The position numbers and the translations under genes are program-made. This document shows, piece after piece, positions 47,900-62,346 of a stretch of 64,000 bases of DNA. The stretch comes from Apostichopus japonicus (lineage: Eukaryota; Echinodermata; Holothuroidea; Aspidochirotida; Stichopodidae): the NCBI RefSeq assembly GCF_037975245.1, contig NC_092576.1:16694611-16758610 (forward strand), given 5' to 3'. A model generated the notes under the pieces. It did no database searches. It worked only from the letters and a program-made list of their open reading frames with translations, and was not told the DNA's origin. The first letter of the stretch is position 1; each line of letters opens with the position of its first letter.

Positions 47900-50035
47900 T
47901 TCAGTAAAGGTGGTACGGTAATGAATATATAAAACCATTCCGTTACCATTAGCTTGCTTCATCAAAGAGCGTGAAAGGGCATTACTTTACGTGTTGGGTT
48001 AAACGGGTACTATATAATATAGGCATTCCTGAAATAGAAGAAGCTGTTCTTCGTTCATCAGAATTTAAGCCCATTGACTTGCATTGAACTCATAGAATGA
48101 GCAACCAGAAGCCGGTGACATCGTTTTATCGTGTTATCGTGTTATCAGAAGCTAGATGTACAGTCGTTGGAATAGTCAAGAGAATTTGACTGTAAATTAT
48201 AATACCCTGCTGAAGTAGAGATCGTTTTTCGGCCCTTTTGTCTAAGATATTGTGTAGTATCTGTTTTTTTTTTTTCAAGGAACGCCTGATACACAATTGA
48301 TGTATCATCTTCTTGATCATATGGCTATAGTCGTCTTGCGGTAAAGAGATTTGGAGATGATAGTGAATCAGTTAAAGTAGTTTGTTTGTTATGTCCAGGC
48401 AGTACTTGGATGTCTATTCTTTTATTATTAAACAGTATTGTAGAAACAACATTGGAGAGTTATTAATATCAAATGAAGTTCTTGAGAGCATATGAGCAGC
48501 TTCCGAATCCAAAATACCCTCTAGCACAGTAAATTTCAGCATCTTTAACAACGTTAGGTTCAGTCGACTTGATTAACGTTGTCATGCTCATAATACTCCA
48601 ATAGTACGAGATTGTTGGAGACGGTGCGTGAGGGGTAGGGGCAGGTGCGGGGTGAGGGAGGTACACTGTTCTAAAGGGTTATTCAGCACAGGGGCCAAAT
48701 TCTATCGCAATAGGGGTACGTGGAAATATCCCAGGAAGGGGATTGGTTGTATCCATGAGTTACACATAGAAGATGATATCCCAAAACGAATTAATATGCA
48801 AATTTACAGCATCTCATTTGTGTTTGCATGCCAAGAAAAGCTTGATATGAAGTACTTTGCAAGAAAAGCAGCCTAAGATGGAGCCTTGGCTTTACAGGCG
48901 GCAGGAGAGGGTTTCATCGGAGGGTATGGGGCCGGGGTATTTCAAAGTAACCGCCAAACGCCCTTGCGAAATTCCAGTATTTTCAAAGTTTTTCGACAAA
49001 ACGACATTATGTAGTACCTTGCTATTGTTTTCTAGTTTCAGCTTCTGTACAACAAAAATAACAATATAAAAATATATTAAAACATTAAATTGTTTCACGT
49101 TCTTTCATAAATCATATGTAGAGGGGAGCCCCCCCCCCCACCACCACCCGTTTCTTAGTCATCTGCTCAACCCTCTGAGCTAGCGAACAACACTGAAACA
49201 TTATCTAATTAATTTTTTTCTTTGATAGATGGGATAAAAAAATCTCGTTGCAATGAAAGCGAAAAGCAATGCGTCTCCTTTCAACTCGTTTTAAGTGATC
49301 AGATAATGCGAGATTCTTTACAGATCTAATGAACAATAGTCTTACCCTAGGATTTCAGTATTGATTCTTTTTTTTTAAACAAGAGATGCTCCATTTATTA
49401 AGGAGTAAATCTCAAGTGAAATGTTTTTCTCTATCACAAATTATTTGCTTCCGATTACATCATTTGTTATCTTAATATAAGAACAAAAGCATTCCTTCTT
49501 AGATCTATGTTTTTATTCTAAAGCTCGACATTTGACGAAATTGAACAACAGAATATCCATTTTCTCAAGCCAAAAGTCCAACAGCACGCAAGGTAGATAG
49601 CACCTCCACCTTCGACCATTATAGAGATGCAGGGATGGTGGTAGGAGCGATCACACCCTTTTTCTTTTACTTTATAACTCTTCCTCTCTCAGTCAATATC
49701 ATTCCGAATAAATAACTAAAATAAATAAAGAGCATAAAAGCCCATCCATCTTTCTCTGCGCACGAGAACTCACCATAGTTTATTGTATTGCTTACCTTTA
49801 TATTGCTTGTTGCTCTCAGATATTCTGTATTATTGTCACTCCATAAACGTCTTTGTTCATTTCACTTGTGTGTACTTTTCGCTTGAACTCAAGCCTCATT
49901 ACTGAAGAAGGTTCCAGGGGGACCGAAAATTCAATACATACTTTAAAATAATCGGTATTCATTCTTTGTCAACTGTGAGTACTTTCTCACTTTGTTTGGA
50001 CATTACAGAAATGTAATAAATTATTAAAGATAAAC
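47900..50035. other. 2.1-kb insertion unique to the right arm
   Basis: Sequence with no counterpart in the left arm. Near its right end (49905-49935) CTGAAGAAGGTTCCAGGGGG ACCGAAAA forms a short stem-loop within a CTGA.GA...GAAA frame, like the SINE and LINE tails noted at 32538. The insert is probably a retroelement or several, but no terminal repeats or coding motifs were identified. Confidence 0.5.
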
Positions 50036-50059
50036 GCACCAGAAAAATTCAATTTTACG

Positions 50060-50165
50060 ACCGGTTTCGTACCTCACGGACTCATCAGGCGAAGGCAGGA
50101 ATCGAAATCGGCCATTCATTTGATATGTCTAAGTCTGTACCACTAAGCCATATTGACTCATCCGG
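50060..50165 (-). repeat. tRNA-derived SINE, inverted copy
   Basis: Reverse complement of the SINE at 32465-32565, with the CTGATGAGTCCGTGAGGTACGAAAC block fully conserved (rc of about 50066-50090) and box A changed to TGGCTTAGTGGT with flanking substitutions. It is part of the inverted duplication rather than an independent insertion. Confidence 0.65.
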
Positions 50166-50789
50166 TGGAATACGTATTGTACCATTTCTGTAACTATCAT
50201 TGAGAGCTTATGGCACACGCGCTACCATTTTATAGAGTGCACCCTGGTGGTTTGGAATTTGACCGTGTACACATAAAACTTTAAGTTCCTTTTAGTTCCT
50301 TAATCAACTTCAAATCAATCGTAGAAGGCTCCTACAATCAAAGAGAAAGTTGGCGTTACAACAGGTTTTCAGGTAAGAATGGTTGCTGAGTGTTGAATAA
50401 TTGAACAAATATCTAATGGTTAAGAAAACCCTATCGTTTGGTGGCTGTAAAATGTCCCGACGGAGTGATGAAATTACAAAAGTCAAAAGAACAATATTTT
50501 GATGAGATTAACATCTATCTTAATGGATTGCTCTCCTGTTATTTCTGTTAATGCCTAACTAGGCTTTACCTATATAGGGCAATTGTGGTTTCAACCAAAA
50601 CATCTTACACTACACATACTTTTGTAGAAAGTAAATCCGCCATGTATGTAATTTACACACAACACGGACATGATGCTACATGCAAGACTGCGGGGTGCTT
50701 TTGTTGAGGGTTGTCTTAGCGATCCCTATTAGTACCAACAGTCTACAATTAATACTGACTTTCAACACTATTTCCGATAAGCCAGCATT

Positions 50790-53220
50790 TGGAAAATAAA
50801 ACTCTTCAATTATTTTTAGAATCTTGACAGTTGTATAAGAGTGACGCGCATATCATTTTAACATGTTCCAAACAGTTCAGGGCATACATTGGGTATGTCC
50901 CGAAGGTCAATTTGGAAGGAATCAGCTCAGCTAAATAAAAGTAATACCTTCACTATTCAAAACCAGAGACGAATAAGTCCGTCCAGCTGACCATTCTTTG
51001 GATGATATTTGGGCAAGTAGGGCAAGCAAGACCAAGTAGAATGTGATCTGGGATACCAATAAAACCTGGAAGAATCATAAGCCCATATGTGTTTTACACA
51101 CTATGCATACTGGAATCTCTGAAAATCCATGATACTGCATATTGAAATTTAATAATCCAAGCACGTGGAGTCAGAACTAAATTACATTATTTTTATAGCA
51201 AGGAGTAGCACCTCTAATGGTATTGTCAATACAATATTAATTGAAGTTGCTTTCAGCTTGTTTTGTTATGTTTTATGTTAGTATAATGAAACTGATATTG
51301 ACCATTTTAAATGCAACATCAGACCGCATTCCATAGATGTGTTTGTTGGAATCTGTGCATGATAATGAAGTCTACAATTCACTGTGGAGCGAATAGATTA
51401 AAACAGGATGAGATACCGGGTTCCTTTGACTCTCTGCTTCGTAGAAAAGACTTTATCCCTGTTAATTTGCAAAAGAAATCGCAGATTAATTGGTACCAAG
51501 TTTGACATGTAAGTTGGTGCAAAAGCGGTGCCCACTCTATGCCTTTGGCTTCTCTTTCTACCAAGGCTCTCCCACGCATCTGCATATCATGGCAATAACA
51601 GTCAATGACCGTGCAGTTCGACACGAATAACTAGTTGCTAAATATGTGTTTGTTTGGTGCAATTGATGAAAAGAACAATAGATGATGGCACGATTATATG
51701 TATTATTTCATTCTCAGACTGCATTGTTTTATATTAAGCTACATGTTTAATTGTTCTTTGAAACCCGTGTACTTCAAGTAACCATCTACGGCTGACATGT
51801 TTAGAATAAACTTGTTACAATATTACCCAGGTTCTTGCAAAAAGAATGCTGTGTGTTCATATCTCAATTAATAAATGATGCTGGTATAACTGCATGAGAA
51901 CTTTCTACATAATGTACAAAATAATTACTGTTCGGCCTACCAAAGAGAAACAAGAAAACAGAACATGTTACGTAAACTGTATGATTTCATATGGAGGATA
52001 TAACATAATTCTAAAAGACGAGGCCATTTTCATCATAACCTGGAACATTAAAGGATTAGCATATATACGTTAATAAAGAGGCACGTGTTTGCGCAATCCC
52101 TATATACATTGCTGTTTCTTATGTTAGAATCAAGCAAGTGTCAGTATAGCTTAATCATGAACAAACGGTACGATGAGGACTCACTCTGGTCTGCTTTACA
52201 ACCCTTGGTTAAATATTACCGAACGTTATATTCGCAGTTGATAAAGGAAGAAAATAAATGTGAGATCATGTCATAAAAACAAAACTCAGATTAAACTTTA
52301 TGGTCAATATATAATTAATTAGTAGCAATATTTAATCAAAGAAAACAAGAATCGCACTTAACAACTCCCTTCCAAATTTTGAAAATATTGCTGAACTTTA
52401 TATTCGCAGTTGCTGAATGAAGACAATAAGTGTAAACAACATGTCATTAAAAGCGTCTGGACAGTTCATAAAAGATGATCGAACAAGAATAGCAGTACAA
52501 CACCCTTAGAAATATTGATAAAAGCGTAGGCGACTTTGTAATTGTGACTTTGTCAAAGTTAAATGCTGATATAACTTCATAATGACAGCAATGTCCAGTT
52601 ATAGGTAGGATATGATATGATATACCGGTATCTAAAATATTCCTATTCCCACTAAAACTTGGTGATATATTTGTAACGAATGTAAGAGAGTGATTGAAAT
52701 ACTATTGTTCATTCTCCGAAAAAAATACCAGAAAAGGATTAACTCTTTGCATTTTGGGATTAAACGGTGACTTTCGGCAGACTTCTAGCCTTGGTATCTA
52801 GATGTTCATGGTAAATGGACGCATAATGAGTATTATTAATAATTCTCTATCTATTAAAGTTGGCAGGATACTCTTTATAATATGAGGAAACTCTGACATG
52901 CTCATTTCAGAATTCAGATAGAATGGTCCAGTTATAAAAGTTTTACCGTTATGGTATAAAAAGGTAATAATTCAACCCAGACGTGTCCTATTCATATCAT
53001 ATAAAAATCACAAAAATGTATTTTAAATTTGTCATTTGAGGCCATAAAAAGTATTTTTCCCTTTGAGTTTTGTTTGTTGACCTAAACTTCCGTGTACTAT
53101 GCAAACAGTCTAAGCACTGCCATTTATTTATATTACATGCTTAAAAGTTCGTTTTGCAAACACCATCTCTGTTATTTAAAGCAATGGTGGTCCTATAGCA
53201 GTATGTATGACGATCTGAAC
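50790..53220. other. Unassigned sequence
   Basis: AT-rich sequence. Coding-like open stretches occur at 51242-51505 and 52085-52276, but in the first all three frames are partly open and in the second no splice border or family was found. A diverged duplication of TTATATTCGCAGTTG (52228 and 52400) is present. No gene is called. Confidence 0.3.
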
Positions 53221-53234
53221 ATATTTAATTAACA

Positions 53235-53340
53235 GTTGCCCCTACAGATACGCTCCCAGTTTTAGTGTAACGATGGACCGTTTGTTACTTTTAAAGAAGC
53301 CCTTCTCGTTAGAAATTAAGCATAATATATTAAGCATAAC
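53235..53340 (+). repeat. Fragment related to the inverted-duplication arms
   Basis: ACCGTTTGTTACTT.AAA followed by CCTT.T.GTTAGAAAT and AGCATAATATA matches the right arm near 47117-47170, and its reverse complement the left arm near 33155-33195. Part of the arms is therefore a dispersed repeat in its own right. Confidence 0.6.
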
Positions 53341-54138
<798 letters not shown>

Positions 54139-54540
54139 TCACGTCCATATTGAATGAACCAGATGTTGTTCCTGTTGCGGGTTCTCTTTCTGTGCGCTCG
54201 GGGTAAGCTACCTTGTTTCGGTTGGGTGTATTGTGTGGATTCTGTGTATCCACTAGATTTCAGGGCTTCGCCGTACACGCTAGCGACAGTATTGAAAACG
54301 TCTCGGTTCGAATGTAGCATAGATATTATTTTGCTTACGGCGACGTGGATGTGCCTAATTATAAATGGTGGGTGGTTGGATTTGGTCATTTGGATTTCTT
54401 GTATGGTGTGTGTATGCCAGTTACAAGTTTGAGGTTGATGTTGATAGTTGACTGGTGTGAGGTTGGTTTGAACGGTTATTTGTAGGTCAAATGACTGAAA
54501 ATCTGGATCAGTTCTAACATCTCCGTACACCAGCAATTTA

Positions 54541-55238
54541 CCTTACCAGGTCATGTTACTTTATATGTACAGAAAGCTGCCCCCTACATGGGAAATTTTT
54601 AACCAGCGTATTAGTATATAAAGCTAAACTCACATCGGACACAGCATCTAAGTCGTACATACATACGTAACTGCATAGCAATCGAGATCGTTGCATACTG
54701 ATGAACCTTGTACACCACCACTCAGTATCCAAGACCTTGCCAATATTCAGGACACTTTGCAGGTGAAACATTCGAAAATCGTACAAGAAACTGAATTCAC
54801 AGCAAAGTGACATACACTTCCACTAAAATGTATGGATATGACTATATGTATCAGGGTGTTATGCTGCTGTTATATTTTCATGAGAAGATTGATATTAAAA
54901 TATATTTTATTCACTCCTCTAAAGCCTTTTGAAAATTGTATATAGGAGAGAGATTTTTGGACGTCACGTCAGAGTAAAAAAAAGGTAACAGGGGTTAAGG
55001 GAGTCAACCCATTGTCAGTGGTTGTACATCAGCTTTGTTTATTGCATGCAGCTTAACATACCATTCCTTTGTTAAATCTACATCTTACCAGCTTTGTCTT
55101 TTTAGTTTTAATTATATAAAACATATTGATTTCTTTTTAGGACTTGTGTTGCATACCACATTGAATCTTTCAAAAGTAGCAAAGTGTCTTTTTATATAAA
55201 TTCAAATTTCAAACAACATTAACAAAACTTGTCTCCAG
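54541..55238. other. Unassigned sequence
   Basis: No exon, repeat or RNA was recognised. The minus-strand frame at 54556-54813 lacks motifs and does not extend the Penelope-like fragment. Confidence 0.3.
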
Positions 55239-55362
55239 AATGTGTTCCTATTACTACGAAGGAAATGAAGGAAATTGCGAAGTTGTGCAATGCAGACAAA
55301 TATTTAGAGGGAAAGTATACTTCCTGGTAAACAAAACGAGCAAGAATGATACAAAAAAAAAG
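55239..55362 (+). CDS. Candidate internal exon of an unknown cysteine-containing protein
   Basis: CTTGTCTCCAG|A opens 41 codons, ending at AAAAAG|GTGAGT. The text includes MCSYYYEGNEGNCEVVQCRQ then IFRGKVYFLVNKTSKNDTKKK. Three cysteines, an N-glycosylation motif (NKT) and aromatic residues suggest an extracellular domain. Both borders are good and the composition is unlike random AT-rich sequence, but no family was recognised and no partner exon was found. It lies 2.9 kb upstream of the LRR gene start on the same strand and might be an alternative or separate transcript. Confidence 0.4.
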
Positions 55363-58145
55363 GTGAGTCGCACCTGAAATTGCACCGAAAATGTCAAAGA
55401 TATACTTTACAGGTTAAGTTCACTAGAAAGGTGGATCAAATTTCTATCCCCAGAATTATCGGCACCAATAAGAGAATAAATATCTCACCCAAATTGTTTT
55501 ATTTGAATAGAGTCATTCAAAGATAAGTTTATTCCGTGTGACGTTTACTCCGTGTGAGAATTTGACGTAGCGTTTGTTCATCAATACATTGTTGTAGGCT
55601 AGTCTTGCAATTTTATTGGCAAGCTTTCCGTCTAACTATTTACACTGTAGCAATATAAATGGCATCGCAAATAATTATTGAATTTATTTATATATTTTGC
55701 TTTCAGATTATATTTCATTAACTAACTAACAATTTAACTGCAACACCAATATCATAGAAAAGATAACACTATAAAACCAATATTATTTGGTATTTGGTAT
55801 TAAACAAAAGTATCAGTATTTCATGGTAGACATGCAAATGTGACTAGAAAGAGAAATAGTGAAAAGTGAAAACAGTGAAATAAAGTCATCAAATGTTACT
55901 CGATTTTTCTAACACTGTGTGTAAATGGTTGACGTACACTTGCCGAGGCTTCAAAGATCTTAAATGATAAGTGATTTTAATTATATATTGTCGTAAATGG
56001 TTAACTAATCTCGTTAGTCAGCTGAACGCTCTCAGCTGTGGTATGGCTATCGCGAAATTTTGCCGACTGCTGTCACTTTTTGCCACCGTGTTTAATTAAC
56101 TGTCGTTTCGTCAATTTGTATTCCATTTGGCTGAAAATGTCGCTGAAATGTATTAATGTGTGCGTCCTTTGAGGGTCATTCTCTGAAAACGTTAGACATA
56201 TATTGCTGAAATGTTGTTGATATAAAGTTTGAGTGGTGGTGAACCAAATCTGTGAGGAACATTTTATTGTCGTCATTGAGGGCCCAAAACAGGGCGTTCT
56301 GTATATTTTCAGTTATGATGAAACGTAGGCTACAGCTAATGCAATGATCGATAGGACTAAAATGTCGTGATTGGTTTGTGTGAGTTATATTTTCCTACAT
56401 GCGATCAATATCTTACATATGAAGGTCATTGGACGTCACGAGCGTTCATTTTCTGAAAATGTAAAAAAGTGCTACTTCCTCTAGAGCTTTTGTCCAAAGG
56501 TGCTTCATAGTTGTAGATACAACGTTTGAAAGGTGGTGAACCAAAGTTATTCAGGAAATTTTTATGTCGTTATGTGAGGGTGCAAACAGTTTCACAGTTT
56601 CAGTTTCAGTATAACAGTATAGTAGTTTCAGTAAAACAGTTTCAGTTGTAATGTACTCTTGGATAGCTAATAAGCTGAACCCCCTGTGTCAAATGTAGTG
56701 GAAGTGTCCCACGAAAGTTCAACAGAACTTCCATACTTGAAAGTATATTCGGATATCACCATTTAAAAATAAGGGTTGTTTAATGTATAGTTTCATTTCA
56801 TCATTATACGTCACCTTAAGTGTGAACAACCGTGGGAAGATAACTGAACGATGAGCGAAACGAAACAAAGATATTTGAAGTGACATATATGATTGCACTA
56901 TTTCAGGGAAACTGACTTGAACACGAAAAATTAAATAAAATTAACAGCCTAAGAGACTTTTGAACCCTCGGGCTATATAAAATATTGCTATTATCTTTTA
57001 AAATAAGTTTAAGTTAATTATTCACCAGCTATTCCATTGTAAATTAATCGCCTAACAGACTTTTCAAAATGGAAACGAAAAAGAAAGTTGAATATTTAAG
57101 TGCATATGATTAAGAACCCTCTTGGCTGCATACAATAGTTGCTAAAAACACTTAATATCCTTTTTATTAGACCTTGTTAACGGTTAGTATCACTTTCACA
57201 CTTTACCTAACAGAGTGATCTCTTGAGCTGTGTTACAGTGCATGTAAAAAGGAAGATCACAAATAACTCAACCATTTTACTGTTATGTATCTCTGTCTGA
57301 AGAATATGCCCCGTGAAGAAAAAGGCGTGAAGTTGGCGGACTTATTCAGTTGTTGGCAAGATTAATATTCGTATAAATATTAATAACAGAAAAGAAGAAG
57401 ACTTCCTGACACGCAATCGTTTTGCATCAAAAGCATAGTATTGTGAGGTTTCGCTGTATTGTTTGTCTGTGAGGTTAACAGTAGTTTAAATGTAACAAAT
57501 ATGTTTTCGTTCGTAATCTGTATAGTTAATATGATATATATTTCAGTATCCCGACTGTAGGCAGAATTATAGTATTTTTTTATGTCGTAGTTCAGGAAAA
57601 GAGGTAGAAACGAAGCATTTGTGTGCAATTATCTTTCTGTAGCTTTGCCAGTTTTCAAGGTTTTACTAATTAAAATATGCAATATCTATGGAAATACTTT
57701 TCAGATTGTAATCGATGATAATAATTTAACAATGTTGTTCTTACAACAAATATGCATGCACAGCACACCTTTCAAATCACATCATCTTCTGTACGGCTAC
57801 ATTACGTGTAGAATATTATAGATTAACGTACGTACAATATTAGCGAGTTACTTTTGCTAGTTGGTGTTTTAGTCGTCAGGAAATGCATGTGGAATATTAA
57901 GAACGTTTATAGGCCTGGCTTATTGTTGCATAATTAGCCAATTTGCTGACGAAAATGTTCAAACTTTTGCTAAACTTTTGCATGATGCTCATTATACTTT
58001 AAAATTGGAAAATTGTTGATACATTAAAAACTTATTAATGTCAGCATCTCAACTGTATCGAAGTTGCAGAAACAGCATCTTCACAATTTAGCACCTGCGT
58101 TTTCTTGAAGATGTGTGTGTCTTAATTTTACTGATTTTCTCGCAG
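55363..58145. other. Region upstream of the LRR gene
   Basis: AT-rich sequence probably holding the promoter and an untranslated first exon of the LRR gene. A diverged duplication links 56125-56285 and 56440-56595 (shared GGTGGTGAACCAAA, TT.TGTCGT.AT.GAGGG). A short GTTTCAGT-type repeat occurs at 56588-56650. No coding exon was recognised. Confidence 0.35.
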
Positions 58146-58241
58146 AAAAGAACAGGAAAATGCTTGCGAGCAGGGTGACTACGTTGACTTGGTTGTGTGT
58201 CATTTTTTATTTACGTGTAGCTTTGTTAGCTAACGGGCAAG
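58146..58241 (+). CDS. LRR protein, signal-peptide exon (ATG at 58160)
   Basis: An acceptor-like TTACTGATTTTCTCGCAG precedes 14 nt of leader and ATG at 58160-58162. The frame reads MLASRVTTLTWLCVIFYLRV then ALLANGQ before GCAAG|GTAAGC, phase 1. A basic start, a hydrophobic core and ALLANGQ give a clear secretory signal with a likely cleavage site at its end. The next exon completes a D codon. The acceptor in front suggests an upstream untranslated exon. Confidence 0.8.
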
Positions 58242-58406
58242 GTAAGCAACGTCCACAAAATACTTTTTAGTACTACAAACGAAATATTTAGTCACCTTTA
58301 ACATATGTAGTTTACTTTCTCGTTCTTCTTTAAAGTAATTGCAGTGGTGCAAATTGTTCTAATGATTAAGCACAGTATCTCATCCAACCTATTTATCATT
58401 TTCTAG

Positions 58407-58530
58407 ATGCATGTGGAGACCAAGGGATTTGTTATTGCTTCTTTATTGAGGAAAAAGCTCTCATCGTCTCCTGCTCATCACTTGGATTAACTCTTCCACC
58501 TTCGAATTTCCCCCCGAAAACAAATAGATT
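58407..58530 (+). CDS. LRR protein, LRRNT exon
   Basis: 124 nt with acceptor TATCATTTTCTAG and donor GATT|GTGAGT, phase 1 in and 2 out. It encodes ACGDQGICYCFFIEEKALIV then SCSSLGLTLPPSNFPPKTNR. The C...CxC...C pattern followed by a GLxxxP..xPPxTxxL strand is the LRR N-terminal cap. The product is extracellular: a secreted LRR protein, an LRR receptor or an LRR-GPCR. The first residue of the next L codon is split across the intron. Confidence 0.87.
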
Positions 58531-59557
58531 GTGAGTCTGTCTTAAAACTCCTGAATGATTTGCAATTGTAGCATAGTTGTCTGTATGGTTAGTAATGCGA
58601 ATGGACAGTATGATCCCTGTTTCCGTGATTTTTACCTGAACATTCCAACATACATATTGTCAGGAAGACGTGATAACTTACGGTATAAATGAATGCAATG
58701 TTACATGGGAACATTATCAATTCAGACGGTTATGCCTTCCTTTAGGGCAATATCTTACTCGTTCTATACGAGTACTCGGAAAACGAAGAAACTTAACGAA
58801 CCCACAGTTTTTTCAAAGTTAGAAATATCATACTCAACCATCTCCGTTGACGGAGTACAATACGAAAGTATTATTAAGTTGTGTATTTTTGTGTATCGTG
58901 GCCAGCAAGTCTACTCAGCCTAAAGAAATGTATTAGCCAAAAAAGGAATCAAACATGAAACGTCAAAACTTCGTTTTAAAATTTCGTATTCGTCATCGAA
59001 AATCCCTTCCCATAGCCTGATCACACATGCAAGAATTTTGCGGTGCATTTGCTATTTCACTATAAACACATCAACGGACGATTTGCCTTCGTCTGTTCTA
59101 CTTACGCGCAATACCAGCAGTAGGATAATGCTTTAAGCTACGTGAGTACTTTATCTACATTTACCGTCATTCTATAATATGGCTACCTACGACACTACTT
59201 GCACAAAAATGTTCAGTTCTTTGTTTGTTTCGTTTTGTATGAATCATGAAGTAATACAACGTGCACGTGGGATGGGCCTAGTTCTGGCGGGTGCGTTCAA
59301 GATTTACTGGGGTTCCCCAAGTCCAAAAACATGGTCAATAGACTTCGTAGTTTATAGTACTTTCTAGTCATCCGAAAAGCGGTGAATTGGTACATGGGAT
59401 AAAACATTGTAAATTAGTCTCTGCAAGTTGCCGTATATTGGACTCTTCAAATTTAAAAGGTAGAATCTCATAATTTTCAGTCACTGCAAAATAAGTTATC
59501 ATGTAAAGCAATCATGTAAACATTTTGTGTACGAAATCCAGTGATTATTATTATTAT

Positions 59558-60590
59558 TAACCTTTAAAAGGGTGACTCGGTTAGCCGAAGCTAATCTTCC
59601 CCGAGGCCCTAAAATACAGTCAATATAAAAAGAATAATATTATAAAACAATGAACAGAGAGTAAGACTATTAAACATACATATATACAACAGTAAATCAC
59701 AAAACTGTAAAAATGGGTATAGAACATAAAAGCGTAATGAGATGATTAAGACTTGAAAAATTCATTGACTAAACGTTTAAAAATAGGTAAAGATTTGGCA
59801 TGCTTGCATTCAGCTGGCAAACTATTCCATTCTTTGGCAGCTATGAAGGAAAATCTACGCTTGTGATATTCCGTTTTACCATCTTTCAGGTATAAGTTAC
59901 TTTGGGTCGTGGATCTCAAATTGTGATTATGAATTTCGTGTGTAAAGTTGAATAACTGGGTTAGATAATTTGGGGATAGGCCATTCATGGTCTTGTTCAT
60001 CATGATCAATCGTCGTATACGTATTTGCGTATCGACAAGGTGCTTCTTTAGCATTTTAAATAATTCTGTCGAGCTTTCATATCTTCCCGAGTTCGTAATA
60101 ATACGCGCTGCTGCTCTTTGCATATGTAACAGCTTTTGTAAATCATTTGCTCCACACGTACCCCAGACTATACTACAATAATCTAGAATGGGTCGTACAT
60201 TCCCATTATAGAAGATAAGTTTCGTACTCAAATCAATATATGGTTGTATGCGTCTCAATAAGGCAAGGCGATTTGAGACTGTTTTACAAACGTTCTCAAC
60301 CTGAATATGCCAGGATAAATTGTCATCAATTGTTACACCTAATAGTTCTTCATATTTGACAGTCTTGAGAATTTTTCCCCCGAGTGTCACAGAAAGAGTA
60401 TTTCATTGTCAGGTAATGAAGCCAGTCTCTGACCAGATCCCATCAATAATACCTTCGTTTTAGTGGTGTTGATTGCCATTTTATTTCGGTCACACCAGGC
60501 ACTAAGTTTTTCCATGTCTCTTTGCAATTTGTTATTCAAGTTAATCGTAGATGTATCACTGGCATAAAATGTAATGCACACACATTACAT
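59558..60590 (-). mobile_element. 5'-truncated non-LTR retrotransposon, RT C-terminal half
   Basis: On the minus strand the first frame gives FYASDTSTINLNNKLQRDME, KLSAWCDRNKMAINTTKTKV, the palm end of a reverse transcriptase. After a frameshift near 60395 the main frame gives VKYEELLGVTIDDNLSW and PILDYCSIVWGTC, through EWNSLP and a stop at 59746. This is a jockey/CR1/L2-type thumb and C-terminal region. The catalytic YADD is changed to YASD. A short 3' UTR (GGCCTCGGGGAAGATTAGCT on the minus strand) ends in (TAA)n at about 59545-59560. It is truncated at the 5' end and dead. Confidence 0.88.
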
Positions 60591-62346
60591 AAAATATCAC
60601 ATTACATAAAATATCAAGTACGTGCAATCGGATAGCCTCAGTAAGTAGAACGGGTAGAGAGAACGCTTTCACATAAAGTATACCTGTAACAACAGCAACA
60701 GTTTTGTGTAGGAGTGAAAACAATATTTACGTAATCATATTTCAACGACAATGCAAGCTTTGCTCATTCATCAATCTGTACAAGTATTACACTATGAATG
60801 ACGTGACTGCAGCTCTCCATTCATGAACACTTTAACATCATTCAAGCAATGTTACCGTTTTGGAAAATACTTTGCCATTTACCACACCTTAAAAGACCAA
60901 AAAAACAAAACACAATAAATGTGAAATCTTGGTATGACGCATGCCGGATTGAAGAATTTGGATATATTTTTGGGCCAAGTCAGTTAAATGTTTATTTTAC
61001 TCTTCAAATCTTCCATATTGATATCATTTGAATATGAATTATCTACTCTAATAGACACCCAGGAAATTAGAACAATTCCCATGATTACCCTAACTTTGTC
61101 AGGGGACATTCGAAGCACAAAATGTGCATTTTAAAAAGAGGAATATAAACTTGGGCTAGTCCTTAAGTTTTTATAACGACAAGTGTGTGTTTTCATACGG
61201 AGGGAATTCAAATTTCTCATGGTAATTTAGGTAAAAGCCTGTGCGTTTACAAGGCGGGGAGTTGCCTGCACTGGGGTCATTGAAGCCGGTCATCTTGTAG
61301 GGGGTCTGCTAGATTGTGAAAGGTTTGTTCCATTTTCTCCAGAGTCAACTGGGGAAACGGAGGGGGCAACATTAAAATTGGTGGAATGCAACACGCCCTC
61401 CACTCACATGCACCTGTGGGTGCTGCAGCCTAATTAACATATTCCCTCAAAGTGAATGTCAAGTAACGAAATGTTAGAAAACGGAATTACTGAAAGTTCT
61501 TTCCTGTCTTTCAGCAATGATTAACTACCCCTTATCCCACATACCACAAGCTGTCACGCCAGCTTTCTTTTCCTAAATATTCTGCAGGTCTGTCATGAAA
61601 AGTATTTAGCCAGGACAAAACTCGTCTTAAGCGTACGACCGACGTTTACATGTAAATATATTTGCGAACATGTTTTAAAAAAAAAATGCCATTGTTCCTT
61701 GCCAAGCATCAAAACTAAAGTCAAACATTTGTTTAGCGCAATGCACCCATCTGCATATGTTCGACAACAAGTTGCGGACATTTCATTGATTTCATTGGCT
61801 GTATTTAGCTAAGGAACTTTTACAACTTCGTACTCATTGTCCAAAAAGTTTCAAACTCCATGTATAGGGCAACGTTTCACCGTGTAAAGAGCGTGGTGTT
61901 TGAACGATAGTCTACCATATGGTTGTATACAAATCATATACAAGTAGGTCGTGTTGTCATGCAACGACACGAATCATTTGTGGAGTCGTGACCTATGACA
62001 ATGTCAATAAACATGGTTTTAGTTGCTCTCACACAAAAATTAAACAGATACAATTATCATAATATTTGGGAAAAATTGGGTAAGGGACGATTTCATGATT
62101 TTTATTTCTGGCTAGACAGTTTACAGATGAAGGCTATGCAGTAGTACTATACACTAAAATATTTCTCGTGCTCTTAAATATTGAGATTTTTCCCACGTTT
62201 AAAATCTGTCCCATAAATCAAAAGATTCAGAAGATACCACGTCCATGCATTTTCAATAAACAACCGTTTCACACAGAGATTACACTAGCTATTGTAAATC
62301 TGTAAGTTTTGTAAATACTTCATTGTGCTGACAGATATGATAAGTT

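Larger units (their letters stand above)
44380..50780 (-). repeat. Right arm of the large inverted duplication
   Basis: Reverse complement of 31803-36115. Anchors include GTCAATATTGTTTTCAAATA (44559), AAAATGACCCTGGACGTGTCC (45564), AGGTTTGTGAAAAACCT (47066), the SINE block (50060-50165) and GACTTTCAACACTATTTCC (50757). This arm is longer because it holds about 2.1 kb between 47900 and 50035 with no counterpart in the left arm, plus a local 178-bp duplication. The spacer between arms is about 8.3 kb. Confidence 0.85.

Noticed and set aside
51242-51505. Terminal exon candidate
   Set aside because: Two or three frames are open over the same bases and the acceptor choices disagree; no family was recognised.
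52085-52276. 63-codon plus-strand frame with coding-like composition
   Set aside because: No splice site, no start context and no family; part of it is duplicated nearby as degenerate non-coding sequence.
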